NCBI RefSeq assembly: GCF_025362475.1
Contig: NZ_JANYGH010000034.1
Location: 1 to 64,000 of the forward strand
Reading direction: 5' to 3'
Length of the DNA stretch: 64,000 nt
Source of the DNA: Mucilaginibacter sp.
GTDB taxonomy: Bacteria; Bacteroidota; Bacteroidia; Sphingobacteriales; Sphingobacteriaceae
Shown: positions 17,806 to 26,219 of the stretch, one piece after another
How positions within the stretch are numbered: position 1 is the stretch's first letter
Layout of the letters: each line of letters starts with the position of its first letter
Notes under the pieces: generated by a model
What the model saw: only the letters and a program-made list of their open reading frames with translations
Told to the model about the DNA's origin: nothing
Databases searched by the model: none
Made by a program: the position numbers and the translations under genes

Positions 17806-17842
17806 GCTAAAACCTTTAACCTTTTCCCTTTTGCCATCTAAA
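17806..17842. repeat. Inverted partner of the 14336-14395 tract
   Basis: Words such as aacctttaaccttttccctt are the complement of the purine-rich tract at 14336-14395. It sits immediately before the stop of the DUF5009 gene. Confidence 0.45.
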
Positions 17843-17845
17843 AAT

Positions 17846-19030
17846 CTATATCTTCAGCCTGATATTTATCTTATCCAGCAGCCCCGTTAACCAAACCATT
17901 GCAAATGCAAACACAATGCATTTAATAAGCCCCCCTGTGCCCTCGCTCAGGTACTCGGGATAGCCTATGTTGCTCATTTCATACATAGGGTAAAACAAAA
18001 ACGGCACTATATAGCAGGTAAAAGTATTTGTACCCGCGGGTTCAATAATCTTGAACCATTTATACTTATGCTTAAAATCAACCACATAAATAAATATGGC
18101 GTATACAATGAGGCTTATCCCGGTACATATCAGTACCCAGGAAGGGGTATCCCGCGCTTTGGAAATACCACCGCTAAAATAGCGCACAATAAAGCCCATA
18201 TTGAACAGTATAATGGCCATGAGGAAAAGTGCCGTCCCCAACATCTTAAGCTCGTTATTGGCCTTAAGACGCATATACAGCACAGAAACAAACACCCCCG
18301 CCATGGTAAAGGCCTGCATGGCGCCATTGCCTGCTATCCATACATATTTTTGCACCGGTGCCAAAAAGTTAAGGAAACCAAAATGAACATCCATGTTAAA
18401 AAACATGAAGAAGATCCATGCGGCAGCCTGGATCCATAAATGCCCGCCAGAATAGTAATAAATTAGTGCACACAAAAGGTAAGCCCAGCCAATAAGCCCC
18501 AATATACCCCACCATGTAAAGTGCAGCCAGGTATGCCCGGGGTCGCTGGTTTTGTAGAGTACAGACATGGTTATCAGTAACACCACACCTACGCCCTGGA
18601 GCAGGTAACGCTTAAGATTGCTGGTTTCTTTACCGTAATCTAAAAAAATAAAAAAGAAGCTGAAAGTTACCAGGCTTTCCCATACAGGTTTGGGCAGTAT
18701 GGTGGTATGTTCATTATAGGTTTCCATGTTGGCATGAAAAAAACCTATAAATACCAGCGCAAATGAGCGGCTTGCTATACGGGATAGTATTTTATAGTTG
18801 CCACTTTTTAACCTGTTTTGAAACGCGAAAGGAATAGATAAGCCTACAATAAATAAAAACGCAGGAAAAATTGTATCGGCAAGTCCCAACCCGTCGGCGT
18901 TTTCTGCAACATGTTTAAGCCATTGTGGTGTGCCCGGGATGCCATCAAGGTCATTCACAAATATCATGAGCAACATGGTAACAGCACGAAGGGCATCAAT
19001 AGATCGTATCCTGTCCGTGAAATTATTCAT
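17846..19030 (-). CDS. DUF5009 family integral membrane acyltransferase
   Basis: 394 residues with about ten membrane helices. The N-terminus IRSIDALRAVTMLLMIFVND is the signature of the DUF5009/HGSNAT-related acyltransferase fold, and DTIFPAFLFIVGLSIPFAF matches the second conserved block. Eukaryotic relatives acetylate terminal glucosamine of heparan sulfate across a membrane; the bacterial substrate is unknown. It stands alone on the minus strand. Confidence 0.87.
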   Translation of the reverse strand: MNNFTDRIRSIDALRAVTMLLMIFVNDLDGIPGTPQWLKHVAENADGLGLADTIFPAFLFIVGLSIPFAFQNRLKSGNYKILSRIASRSFALVFIGFFHANMETYNEHTTILPKPVWESLVTFSFFFIFLDYGKETSNLKRYLLQGVGVVLLITMSVLYKTSDPGHTWLHFTWWGILGLIGWAYLLCALIYYYSGGHLWIQAAAWIFFMFFNMDVHFGFLNFLAPVQKYVWIAGNGAMQAFTMAGVFVSVLYMRLKANNELKMLGTALFLMAIILFNMGFIVRYFSGGISKARDTPSWVLICTGISLIVYAIFIYVVDFKHKYKWFKIIEPAGTNTFTCYIVPFLFYPMYEMSNIGYPEYLSEGTGGLIKCIVFAFAMVWLTGLLDKINIRLKI

Positions 19031-19112
19031 TATGGGAGTAAGTGCATTAACAAAGCAAATGTTTTAACTTAACGGCAATTAAATTGAAACATTATAGTTA
19101 CCTGACCATTTT

Positions 19113-20168
19113 TTAGTCTCTGTCGCGGCTTAGCTTGGTAAATACAAGTGGGTTTTCGTTCAGCTCCAGCGTTTCTTTGCGGTGTTTTACAATATGTATA
19201 GCCGTAAATAATGCCTCGCGAAAAGAGATCTCTGATGCCATATTTTTGCCTGCAATATCATACGCGGTTCCATGATCTGGTGACGTGCGTACAAAGTTTA
19301 ATCCTGCAGTAAAGTTAACACCGGTTTCAAACGCAATTTGTTTAAAAGGTATCAGGCCCTGGTCATGATACATAGCCAGTACAGCATCAAACTGCAAATA
19401 AGTTCCGTTGGCAAAAAAGCCATCGGCAGAGTATGGACCAAAGGCCAGTATATCATTATTGCGGGCTTCTTCAATAGCCGGTATAATGGTATCTTTTTCT
19501 TCATTACCAATAAGGCCATTATCGCTGGCATGCGGGTTTAGCCCCAGTACAGCAATCTTAGGTTTGCGAATCCAGAAATCATTTTGAAGGCTGTGATTCA
19601 TTAACTTAAGCTTAGCCACAATTTTATCGCCGGTAATGCTTTCCGATACCTTTGAGATAGGAATATGACCGGTAACCACGCCAACACGCAAGGTATCGCT
19701 CACCAAAAACATCAATGATTCTGCAGCGCCATCGCGTTCCTGCAAATATTCTGTATGACCCGGAAAATTAAACTGATCGCTCTGGATATTATCTTTATTG
19801 ATAGGCGCCGTAACCAGGGCATCAATATAACCTTCTTTTAAATCATAAACTGCGCGCTCCAATGATTTAAAAGCATACTTGCCACCCGCTTCTGATACTA
19901 CGCCGGGTTCAATCTTTACATCCTCTTCCCAGCAATTGATCATGTTGGGTTTTTTATGCTGAACCTGCGACGGATCATTTATAACATGAAAATTAAGTTC
20001 GCTCACACTGGTAGCGCGGCGATGGAATGACGCCACTTTGGTATGGCCATAAACAATGGGTGTACAATAATCATAAATTTTACTATCGGCCAGGGTTTTT
20101 ATAATAATCTCTAAACCTATACCATTCACATCACCTATACTGATACCTACTTTTATTTTATCGCTCAT
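19113..20168 (-). CDS. pdxA: 4-hydroxythreonine-4-phosphate dehydrogenase PdxA
   Basis: 351 residues. Start KVGISIGDVNGIGLEIIIKT, then ALVTAPINKDNI, FPGHTEYLQER and the C-terminal metal/substrate segment YHDQGLIPFK and SPDHGTAYDIAG are all family signatures. The enzyme oxidises 4-phosphohydroxy-threonine in pyridoxal phosphate synthesis. The histidines of HTEY and YHDQG bind the metal ion. It is not clustered with other pdx genes here; rsmA lies divergently on the other side of a 513-bp gap, an old pairing seen in many bacteria. Confidence 0.95.
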   Translation of the reverse strand: MSDKIKVGISIGDVNGIGLEIIIKTLADSKIYDYCTPIVYGHTKVASFHRRATSVSELNFHVINDPSQVQHKKPNMINCWEEDVKIEPGVVSEAGGKYAFKSLERAVYDLKEGYIDALVTAPINKDNIQSDQFNFPGHTEYLQERDGAAESLMFLVSDTLRVGVVTGHIPISKVSESITGDKIVAKLKLMNHSLQNDFWIRKPKIAVLGLNPHASDNGLIGNEEKDTIIPAIEEARNNDILAFGPYSADGFFANGTYLQFDAVLAMYHDQGLIPFKQIAFETGVNFTAGLNFVRTSPDHGTAYDIAGKNMASEISFREALFTAIHIVKHRKETLELNENPLVFTKLSRDRD

Positions 20169-20324
20169 TTTTTTATTTATGATTTCACCGGTTATTGAGG
20201 GATTTCACCGATTTTATTCTGGGTGATTTCACTAATGATAACCGTGATTAATTTATATTGGTTTACCTAAAATTACGTTCAGGCTTATTTTTTTCTTATT
20301 TCCTTATTGTTTAATCCAAAAACC

Positions 20325-20460
20325 CCCTTGATTGTTCAGTCTTTCCGGGGCGTTCTCTGCGGGCGGGCTTTACGTTCATACTGCTCAAGGCCGGTATCCG
20401 CCAGCTGGCGGGCCGGTATCCACTTCAATCCCTAACGCAATTGTCTGAACCTGGATTTTT
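20325..20460. repeat. Structured segment with 'ggccggtatcc' repeats in the pdxA-rsmA gap
   Basis: The 513-bp gap 20169-20681 holds no gene. Its left part has 'gatttcaccgatttt' words (20175-20235). Its middle has a GC-rich segment with direct repeats ggccggtatccgcca / ggccggtatccact around a perfect 14-bp palindrome (ccgccagctggcgg), ending caatccctaacgcaattg. It looks like a dispersed intergenic element. Confidence 0.5.
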
Positions 20461-20681
20461 CACAAGTCCTTTATTTTTCACATTTGCCATTCATCAGATC
20501 AACAGATTTTCAGAGTTTTTACCTTATCTAACCACTCTCTATTCATCCATCTGCACTCACCTTTTCTCCCTGTCTTGATACTTGATACTAACTACTTAAT
20601 ACTCCTTCAAGCTACAAATAAAAGATTTGTTCCTGATTAAAGCACAAATATGACGTAATTTGCTCAAATATTTGATTAATA

Positions 20682-21461
20682 ATGACGTTGGTAAGGGCAA
20701 AAAAACATTTAGGGCAACACTTTCTTACTGATAAAAACATAGCAGCTAAAATTGTTGACAGCCTTAAACCAGATGACAGGTACAAGCACGTGCTTGAAGT
20801 TGGTCCGGGGATGGGCATCCTGTCGGATTTTTTATTGCAGAAACCGGAGTATGAGGTATCGATGATTGATATCGACACAGAATCATTCCATTACCTGAAA
20901 AAGAGATACCCGCAATTGGGTGCGCGCCTTTTCAATGCCGATTTTCTGGAGATGGATTTTAAAACCATAGTTGATGGTCCGCTGGCTATTATTGGCAATT
21001 TCCCCTATAACATATCGTCGCAGATACTGTTTAAAGTGCTCGATAACCGCCAGCAGGTAATTGAGGTGGTTGGCATGTTCCAGAAAGAAGTAGCAGAACG
21101 CTGCGCATCCAAGCCCGGCAGTAAGGAGTACGGCATCCTGAGCGTATTTTTGCAGGCATATTATAAAGTGGAATATCTATTTACTGTAAAGGCAGGCGTT
21201 TTTAATCCACCGCCAAAAGTGCTATCCGCCGTGATCCGCCTTACCCGCAACAGTGCGGCAGACTTGGGCTGCGATGAAAAGCTATTTTGGCTGATAGTTA
21301 AAGCCGGTTTTAACCAACGCCGCAAAACACTGCGCAATGCCATATCATCCCTCATCAACAAAGAAAAAATGACGGAAAACCCTACGCTTGACCTAAGGGC
21401 CGAGCGATTAAGCGTGGAAGATTTTGTGAAGCTTACCAATGAGGTAGCAGCTGCGCGGTAG
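20682..21461 (+). CDS. rsmA: 16S rRNA (adenine1518/1519-N6)-dimethyltransferase
   Basis: 259 residues. Opening RAKKHLGQHFLTDKNIAAKI, SAM-binding LEVGPGMGILSDFLL, and the catalytic motif GNFPYNISSQI (an NLPY variant) are complete. The product dimethylates two adenines in helix 45 of 16S rRNA. C-terminal FNQRRKTLRNA is the KsgA RNA-binding arm. It is divergent from pdxA. The ATG at 20682 lies at the expected position for the family. Confidence 0.96.
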   Translation: MTLVRAKKHLGQHFLTDKNIAAKIVDSLKPDDRYKHVLEVGPGMGILSDFLLQKPEYEVSMIDIDTESFHYLKKRYPQLGARLFNADFLEMDFKTIVDGPLAIIGNFPYNISSQILFKVLDNRQQVIEVVGMFQKEVAERCASKPGSKEYGILSVFLQAYYKVEYLFTVKAGVFNPPPKVLSAVIRLTRNSAADLGCDEKLFWLIVKAGFNQRRKTLRNAISSLINKEKMTENPTLDLRAERLSVEDFVKLTNEVAAAR

Positions 21462-21464
21462 GGC

Positions 21465-21560
21465 TGAGTGAAAAAAAGCTAAAGCATAGCGAAAATTCGG
21501 CTAAAGCCGAAACCTGTTGATGCTTATATCCGTTGGCTGAAGCCAACTGCAACGGGTGGC
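21465..21560. repeat. 'ggctaaagcc' and 'ggctgaagcc' hairpins after rsmA
   Basis: Two neighbouring short hairpins, tcggctaaagccga and gttggctgaagccaac, follow rsmA. They may act as a transcription end but no T-run is attached. From 21561 to 21875 no gene is seen. Confidence 0.5.
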
Positions 21561-21875
21561 AAATCCATCAAACTGTAAAATTAATTTCATTGACCTCCAA
21601 ATTTATGGAACGGCTAAACTGCGCTGTAAAGATATTGCTGAATCTCCACTATCCTATTTAAAAGCGACAACGTACGTCCCGGACACTTGCTGTCAGGGAA
21701 ATTCTAACGCCCTTATCAAATAAAAAAGAATGCTTACCCAGAAATGGGAAATCAATCCAGCTTTCTCAATAGTAACAAGGATCACTGCATTTGGTAACGA
21801 CTGTCATTTCAGCCTTTCCTGTGCCTATTTAAGTTTGTATTTAAATAGGTTATCTTTTATTTAAATCACAATATC

Positions 21876-22219
21876 ATGAAAACTCAAATAACTTTTATTT
21901 TAGGATTAGCCTTCCTTTTAGGCAATACCTCATGTATTAAAGATTTTAAAGACTTCCATAAACCAACCACGGTAACAGTAAGTACGTTTGCCGGATACTG
22001 CTAAAGGATGAACAGACAAAGTATATAGATAGCCGGTTCAGTGACGAAAGGGTAGCCCAACTCACCAACCTGCAGGCCGATTCGCTGTTCAACTTTAATA
22101 ACCTATACCGCCCTACCATTGAACAGGTGAAAAAAATGAGCGACTATGATATTTTTACTTACATCAAAAAGTGCCTGGTAAAATTCAGAAGGCCCCACTC
22201 AGATTCGATCCGTGAGTAG
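21876..22219 (+). pseudogene. Lipoprotein/NHL-type gene remnant fused to an unrelated 3' end
   Basis: An ATG at 21876 opens a lipoprotein signal (lipobox GNTSC) and 42 codons that end TVTVSTFAGYC then stop. STFAG is the start of NHL-repeat lipoproteins in Bacteroidota, normally hundreds of residues long. In another frame, an open reading from about 21989 gives a helical tail (LLKDEQTKYIDSRFSDERVA, FNNLYRPTIEQVKKMSDYD) ending at 22219, which looks like the last 70 residues of a different protein. So a large internal deletion probably joined two genes. The two families are read by eye. Confidence 0.5.
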
Positions 22220-22368
22220 AATTTTAAGTTTGCATATTCCATACAAAGTTTTTATGCAATTGGCCCGAACTTGCACAAAAGCGATAAAAATTTGACTATA
22301 AGTTATTTAAAATTTGTAATTATTGGCCGAAAAGCAGTGCGATTTTTATGTAAAAACTACACTACCGC

Positions 22369-22398
22369 TTGACATGCGGTTTGAATTTTGTAATTTTG
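22369..22398 (+). promoter_or_regulatory. Bacteroidota promoter of the AraC gene
   Basis: TTG at 22369-22371, a 19-nt spacer, then TAATTTTG at 22391-22398, matching the -33/-7 consensus. The start codon follows only 3 nt later (22402), so the transcript would be nearly leaderless. Confidence 0.55.
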
Positions 22399-22401
22399 AA
22401 T

Positions 22402-23301
22402 ATGAACACTGAATCACTTGAGGATTTTTATCGCCAAAAATTTGATTGGCTGCCAGACAATCTGCAGCAAAACATAGGGCATTTTAATGTTTTCAGGATT
22501 GAAGATTGCATTGGCCCCAACGCCAAACCGGTTACTTATAGCCGCAGAAGTTTTTACAAGATCAGCCTGATGCATGGTGAAAACATTATTCATTACGCCG
22601 ATAAAAGCATCACGCTTTCGGGTACTTCGCTCATGTTCTTTAGCCCACATGTGCCTTATACATTTGAGCATATGAGTGATAACCGGTCGGGTTTCTTTTG
22701 CATATTCACCGAGTCGTTTTTTGCCGAAAGATTTAGGGGTGGTATAAGCGAATTGCCCATGTTTGGCCTGGGCGCAAAGCCGGTATATTCTTTAGATGAG
22801 GCGCAGAACGAATATGTAAGGGGTTTATTTTTAAAGATGACAGAGGAGATTAACTCCGACTATGACTTTAAATATGACCTGATACGTAACTACGTTACCG
22901 AACTGTGCTATTATGCCCTTAAAACCCAGCCATCCGAAAATGTTTACAAACATGCCGATGCCAAATCAAGGATCACATCGGTTTTTACAGAATTACTGGA
23001 GCGGCAGTTTCCGATTGAAACCCCGTCGCAACGCTTTGCTCTACGATCTGCCAATGATTTTGCAACGCGTTTATCTGTTCATGTAAACCACCTTAACAGG
23101 GCCATCCGCGAAACTACCGGCAAAACCACAACTGATCATATTGCCGAACGCCTGCTAAGCGAAGCCAAATCATTACTAAGACATACAGACTGGAATATAT
23201 CTGAGATTGGTTACTGCCTGGGCTTTGAAGAACCTACCCATTTCAATAATTTTTTCAAAAAAAATACCCAACTTACGCCCTCTTCATTCAGAAATGTTTG
23301 A
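22402..23301 (+). CDS. AraC family transcriptional regulator
   Basis: 299 residues from the ATG at 22402; the upstream alternative at 22369 is a TTG inside the promoter. The N-terminal half is a cupin-like sensor domain (YSRRSFYKISLMHGENIIHY). The C-terminal HTH pair has HVNHLNRAIRETTGKTTTDHI and ISEIGYCLGFEEPTHFNNFF, the second with the usual AraC spacing and the GFEEPTHFNNFFKK recognition helix. It controls or is controlled with the short-chain dehydrogenases that follow at 23384. Effector unknown. Confidence 0.93.
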   Translation: MNTESLEDFYRQKFDWLPDNLQQNIGHFNVFRIEDCIGPNAKPVTYSRRSFYKISLMHGENIIHYADKSITLSGTSLMFFSPHVPYTFEHMSDNRSGFFCIFTESFFAERFRGGISELPMFGLGAKPVYSLDEAQNEYVRGLFLKMTEEINSDYDFKYDLIRNYVTELCYYALKTQPSENVYKHADAKSRITSVFTELLERQFPIETPSQRFALRSANDFATRLSVHVNHLNRAIRETTGKTTTDHIAERLLSEAKSLLRHTDWNISEIGYCLGFEEPTHFNNFFKKNTQLTPSSFRNV

Positions 23302-23327
23302 ATTTTGTAACCATTGGTTTGATTAGC

Positions 23328-23361
23328 GTAATGCTTTGCCTTTGTTGCCATGTTACCTTTG
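23328..23361 (+). promoter_or_regulatory. Promoter of the first short-chain dehydrogenase
   Basis: TTTG at 23328-23331, a 22-nt spacer, and TACCTTTG at 23354-23361, giving a start point around 23367. This would let the dehydrogenase genes be expressed separately from araC. Confidence 0.5.
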
Positions 23362-23383
23362 TTTTATCAAAACAAACAAAAAC

Positions 23384-24217
23384 ATGGACAACAACAAAGT
23401 ATGGTTTATCACTGGTGCTTCCAAAGGATTTGGGCTCAGTTTAGTAAAACAATTACTGGATGCTGGTCAGCTTGTTGCCGCCACTTCCAGGAATCAGCAA
23501 GAGTTAACCGAAGCAGTTGGCTCAAACAGTACTAATTTTTTACCCCTACAGGTTAACCTTGTCAACGAGAGCAGTGTATCACTGGCCCTGCAGCATACCT
23601 ATGAAACATTTGGCCGGATAGATGTAGTAATTAATAATGCCGGCTATGGCATTGGCGGCGCTATTGAAGAGGTTACTGATCAGGAAACCCGCCAGGCCTT
23701 TGATATAAATGTATTTGCCACTCTTAATGTAATCAGGTTTGTAATGCCTTACCTGCGCAAACAGCGTTTTGGCCACATCATCAATATCGCTTCAATTGCA
23801 GGCATTACCGGCGGCACTGGCTGGGCGGTTTATGCGGCAGCCAAGCATGCGGTTATCGGCCTGTCAGAAGTGTTGGCTGCGGATGTTAAAGCTTTGGGCA
23901 TTAAAGTTACAGTGGTTGCTCCCGGCGCGTTCCGTACCAGCTTCCTTACCCCCGGCTCACTGGCTATTACTCAGAACCCTATTGCCGATTATGAAGATGT
24001 AAGGTTATCGCACTGTAAATACCTGAGCATGAATGGCGAGCAGGCCGGCGACCCCGAGAAGGCCGCAACCTCCATCATCAACATGGTTTATGAAGAAAAC
24101 CCACCGCTATATTTATTATTGGGTGGCGATGCCTTTAACCGGGCTTTAACCAAGCTTGATGGATTATACAAAGAGATTCACCAATGGGAAGACCTCACCT
24201 GTTCAACCGATTTTTAA
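23384..24217 (+). CDS. Short-chain dehydrogenase/reductase
   Basis: 277 residues from the ATG at 23384; the ATG-like start at 23336 adds a cysteine-rich leader inside the promoter. The Rossmann motif TGASKGFG lies at residues 11-18, NNAG follows, and the YxxxK catalytic pair is Y-A-A-A-K (YAAAKHAVIGL). The protein is of the classical SDR type. It is closely similar to the gene at 25040, so the two are paralogues from a duplication. The substrate is not visible from sequence. Confidence 0.92.
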   Translation: MDNNKVWFITGASKGFGLSLVKQLLDAGQLVAATSRNQQELTEAVGSNSTNFLPLQVNLVNESSVSLALQHTYETFGRIDVVINNAGYGIGGAIEEVTDQETRQAFDINVFATLNVIRFVMPYLRKQRFGHIINIASIAGITGGTGWAVYAAAKHAVIGLSEVLAADVKALGIKVTVVAPGAFRTSFLTPGSLAITQNPIADYEDVRLSHCKYLSMNGEQAGDPEKAATSIINMVYEENPPLYLLLGGDAFNRALTKLDGLYKEIHQWEDLTCSTDF

Positions 24218-24244
24218 TGATAAACATCTATCAAAACAAAAAAA

Positions 24245-24976
24245 ATGGAAAGCATTAAAGATAAAGTAATTGTAATTACCGGTGCCAGCAGTGGCATAGG
24301 CGCGGCAGCGGCCCGTAAATTAGTTACCCTTGGCGCCAAAGTAGTATTGGCTGCCCGCCGGGAAGATCAGTTGAAAACGATGGTTGCAGAATTGGGCGAT
24401 AACGCCATTTATGTAACAACAGATGTAAGTAAACGTACAGACCTGGATAACCTTATTAAGCAAGCCATTCAAAAGTTTGGCCATGTGGATGTATTATGGA
24501 ACAATGCCGGCATCATGCCCCTCTCCTTTTTTGAAGAAGGATTGGTAGATGAATGGGACCGCATGATTGATATCAATATTAAAGGGGTGTTATATGGTAT
24601 TAATGCCGTGTTGCCACACATGCTGCAAAGGGGACAAGGCCATATCCTGGCAACGTCATCAGTAGGTGGTATAAAAACATCGCCGGGTATTGGCGTTTAT
24701 TCGGGAACCAAATTTGCAGTGAAGGCCATTATGGAAACCCTGCGCGAAGAAGTTGCTCAAACCATTAAAGTAACTACCATTTTCCCGGGAGCCACGCAAT
24801 CAGAGTTAGGGCATGATATTACCAGCCCTAAGATCAAGGCCTTGTATGGAAATTTAAAAAACATGCCCAAAATGGATGAGGAAGCCATTGCCGACGCGGT
24901 AATATACGCGATAAGTCAACCCGGCAATGTCACCATAAACGATGTAGTCCTAAGGCCGCTTGGACAAACACGATAA
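24245..24976 (+). CDS. Short-chain dehydrogenase/reductase
   Basis: 243 residues, 27 bp after the previous gene. Rossmann motif TGASSGIG, NNAG, and the catalytic YSGTK (with the serine in ATSSVGGIK upstream) are all present, placing it in the classical SDR family. It is not a close copy of its neighbours, resembling instead the YdfG-like oxidoreductases. It probably belongs to the same transcript as the flanking SDR genes. Confidence 0.92.
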   Translation: MESIKDKVIVITGASSGIGAAAARKLVTLGAKVVLAARREDQLKTMVAELGDNAIYVTTDVSKRTDLDNLIKQAIQKFGHVDVLWNNAGIMPLSFFEEGLVDEWDRMIDINIKGVLYGINAVLPHMLQRGQGHILATSSVGGIKTSPGIGVYSGTKFAVKAIMETLREEVAQTIKVTTIFPGATQSELGHDITSPKIKALYGNLKNMPKMDEEAIADAVIYAISQPGNVTINDVVLRPLGQTR

Positions 24977-25039
24977 TCAACAACAACATTAATCAGTGAA
25001 ATCACCTTCAAAAGGTGAAATCATCTAAAAAAATATAAA

Positions 25040-25879
25040 ATGGAAAATCAAAAAGTATGGTTTATAACTGGCGCTTCAAAAGGATTGGGGCTTAGCCTGG
25101 TAAAAAGGTTATTAAATGGAGGTTATAAAGTAGCTGCCACATCAAGAAACATAAGCGACCTGGAAAACGCGGTTGGTGTTAACAACGATCAGTTTTTGCC
25201 ACTGGCGGTTAACATCACTAACGAGGCAAGTGTACAGGAGGCTATCGAAAAAACCATCAGTACCTTTGGTAAAATTGATGTAGTAGTAAACAATGCTGGT
25301 TACGGTTTGCTGGGCGGACTTGAAGAACTAACCGATGCAGAAGCCCGCGATAATTTTGAAGTGAACGTTTTTGGCTCATTAAATGTTATCCGCAAAGCGC
25401 TGCCTTACCTGCGCGAACAAAAATCCGGTCATTTTTTAAACATCTCCTCAATAGGTGGTTTTACAGGTAATTTCCCGGGCGGCGGCATCTACAGCTCTAC
25501 AAAGTTTGCCGTCAACGGTTTTTCTGAAGCACTTGCGGCCGAAGTTGAGCCTTTCGGCATCAAAGTAACTATTGTACAGCCGGGCTATTTCCGCACCAGT
25601 TTCCTATCGCCGGGATCACTGGTAGTGCCTAAGCATCAAATAGATGCCTACCAGGCTGTGCGCGATACCGTAAACTTACACCAGGGGCCCTTAGATCAGC
25701 AACAGGCCGGTGACCCGGAAAAAGCCGCAGAAGCTATGATAAAAATTGTAGCCGACCCTAACCCACCGCTCAATTTATTTTTAGGCGCCGATGCCTATCA
25801 GCTGGCCAACCAAAAAATAGCAGCGGTACAAAAAGACCTTGAAACATGGAAAGAACTAACAACATCAACTGGTTTTTAA
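25040..25879 (+). CDS. Short-chain dehydrogenase/reductase, paralogue of 23384
   Basis: 279 residues. It shares the N-terminus KVWFITGASKGLGLSLVKRL and the distinctive C-terminal block AGDPEKAAEAMIKIVADPNPPL (a shared AGDPEKAA stretch) with the first SDR. The catalytic YSSTK and NNAG motifs are present. It is separated from the second SDR by 63 bp containing the words gtgaaatcacc and ggtgaaatcat. Substrate unknown. Confidence 0.92.
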   Translation: MENQKVWFITGASKGLGLSLVKRLLNGGYKVAATSRNISDLENAVGVNNDQFLPLAVNITNEASVQEAIEKTISTFGKIDVVVNNAGYGLLGGLEELTDAEARDNFEVNVFGSLNVIRKALPYLREQKSGHFLNISSIGGFTGNFPGGGIYSSTKFAVNGFSEALAAEVEPFGIKVTIVQPGYFRTSFLSPGSLVVPKHQIDAYQAVRDTVNLHQGPLDQQQAGDPEKAAEAMIKIVADPNPPLNLFLGADAYQLANQKIAAVQKDLETWKELTTSTGF

Positions 25880-25881
25880 CA

Positions 25882-26124
25882 ATGAAAAACAATGAGCATA
25901 TAGGCGTTTGGGTAACCAAAGACGGTTATATACGCCATGAGTTTTTACCAAACGGCCGCTACAACGAGGCCCGCGGAAATAAAAAAAGCGCCTACACTGG
26001 CTATTATAACATTTTGGGTAAACATGTTGAATACCTGGATGACTCTGGTTTTACTGCCGATGGCGACTTTAAGGACGGTGTTTTTTATCACGCCGGCATG
26101 GTATTATATAAAGAGAGCGCCTGA
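25882..26124 (+). CDS. Atu4866 domain protein
   Basis: 80 residues from the ATG at 25882, 2 bp after the stop of the SDR gene; the in-frame ATG at 25846 lies inside that gene. The sequence IGVWVTKDGYIRHEFLPNGR, SAYTGYYNILGKHVEYLDDSG and GDFKDGVFYHAGMVLY covers the whole Atu4866 family, a small beta-barrel of unknown function. It often follows short-chain dehydrogenase genes controlled by AraC regulators, so it probably binds a small molecule handled by them; that is inference. Confidence 0.85.
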   Translation: MKNNEHIGVWVTKDGYIRHEFLPNGRYNEARGNKKSAYTGYYNILGKHVEYLDDSGFTADGDFKDGVFYHAGMVLYKESA

Positions 26125-26159
26125 ATTGCAAAATTGTCAATAATTCATAATCGCCATAA

Positions 26160-26189
26160 AAAGCTTGCTTATTAAAGCAGGCTTTTTTT
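26160..26189 (+). terminator. Terminator after the SDR cluster
   Basis: Stem AAGCTTGCT / AGCAGGCTT with a short loop, followed by TTTTTT, 36 bp after the Atu4866 stop. It closes the araC-SDR cluster. Confidence 0.8.
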
Positions 26190-26219
26190 ATCTTTATAAA
26201 AATCAAACCCCTGAAAAAT

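Noticed and set aside
20612..20878. 88-codon ORF opposite to the rsmA start
   Set aside because: Antisense shadow of rsmA with no signal or motif.
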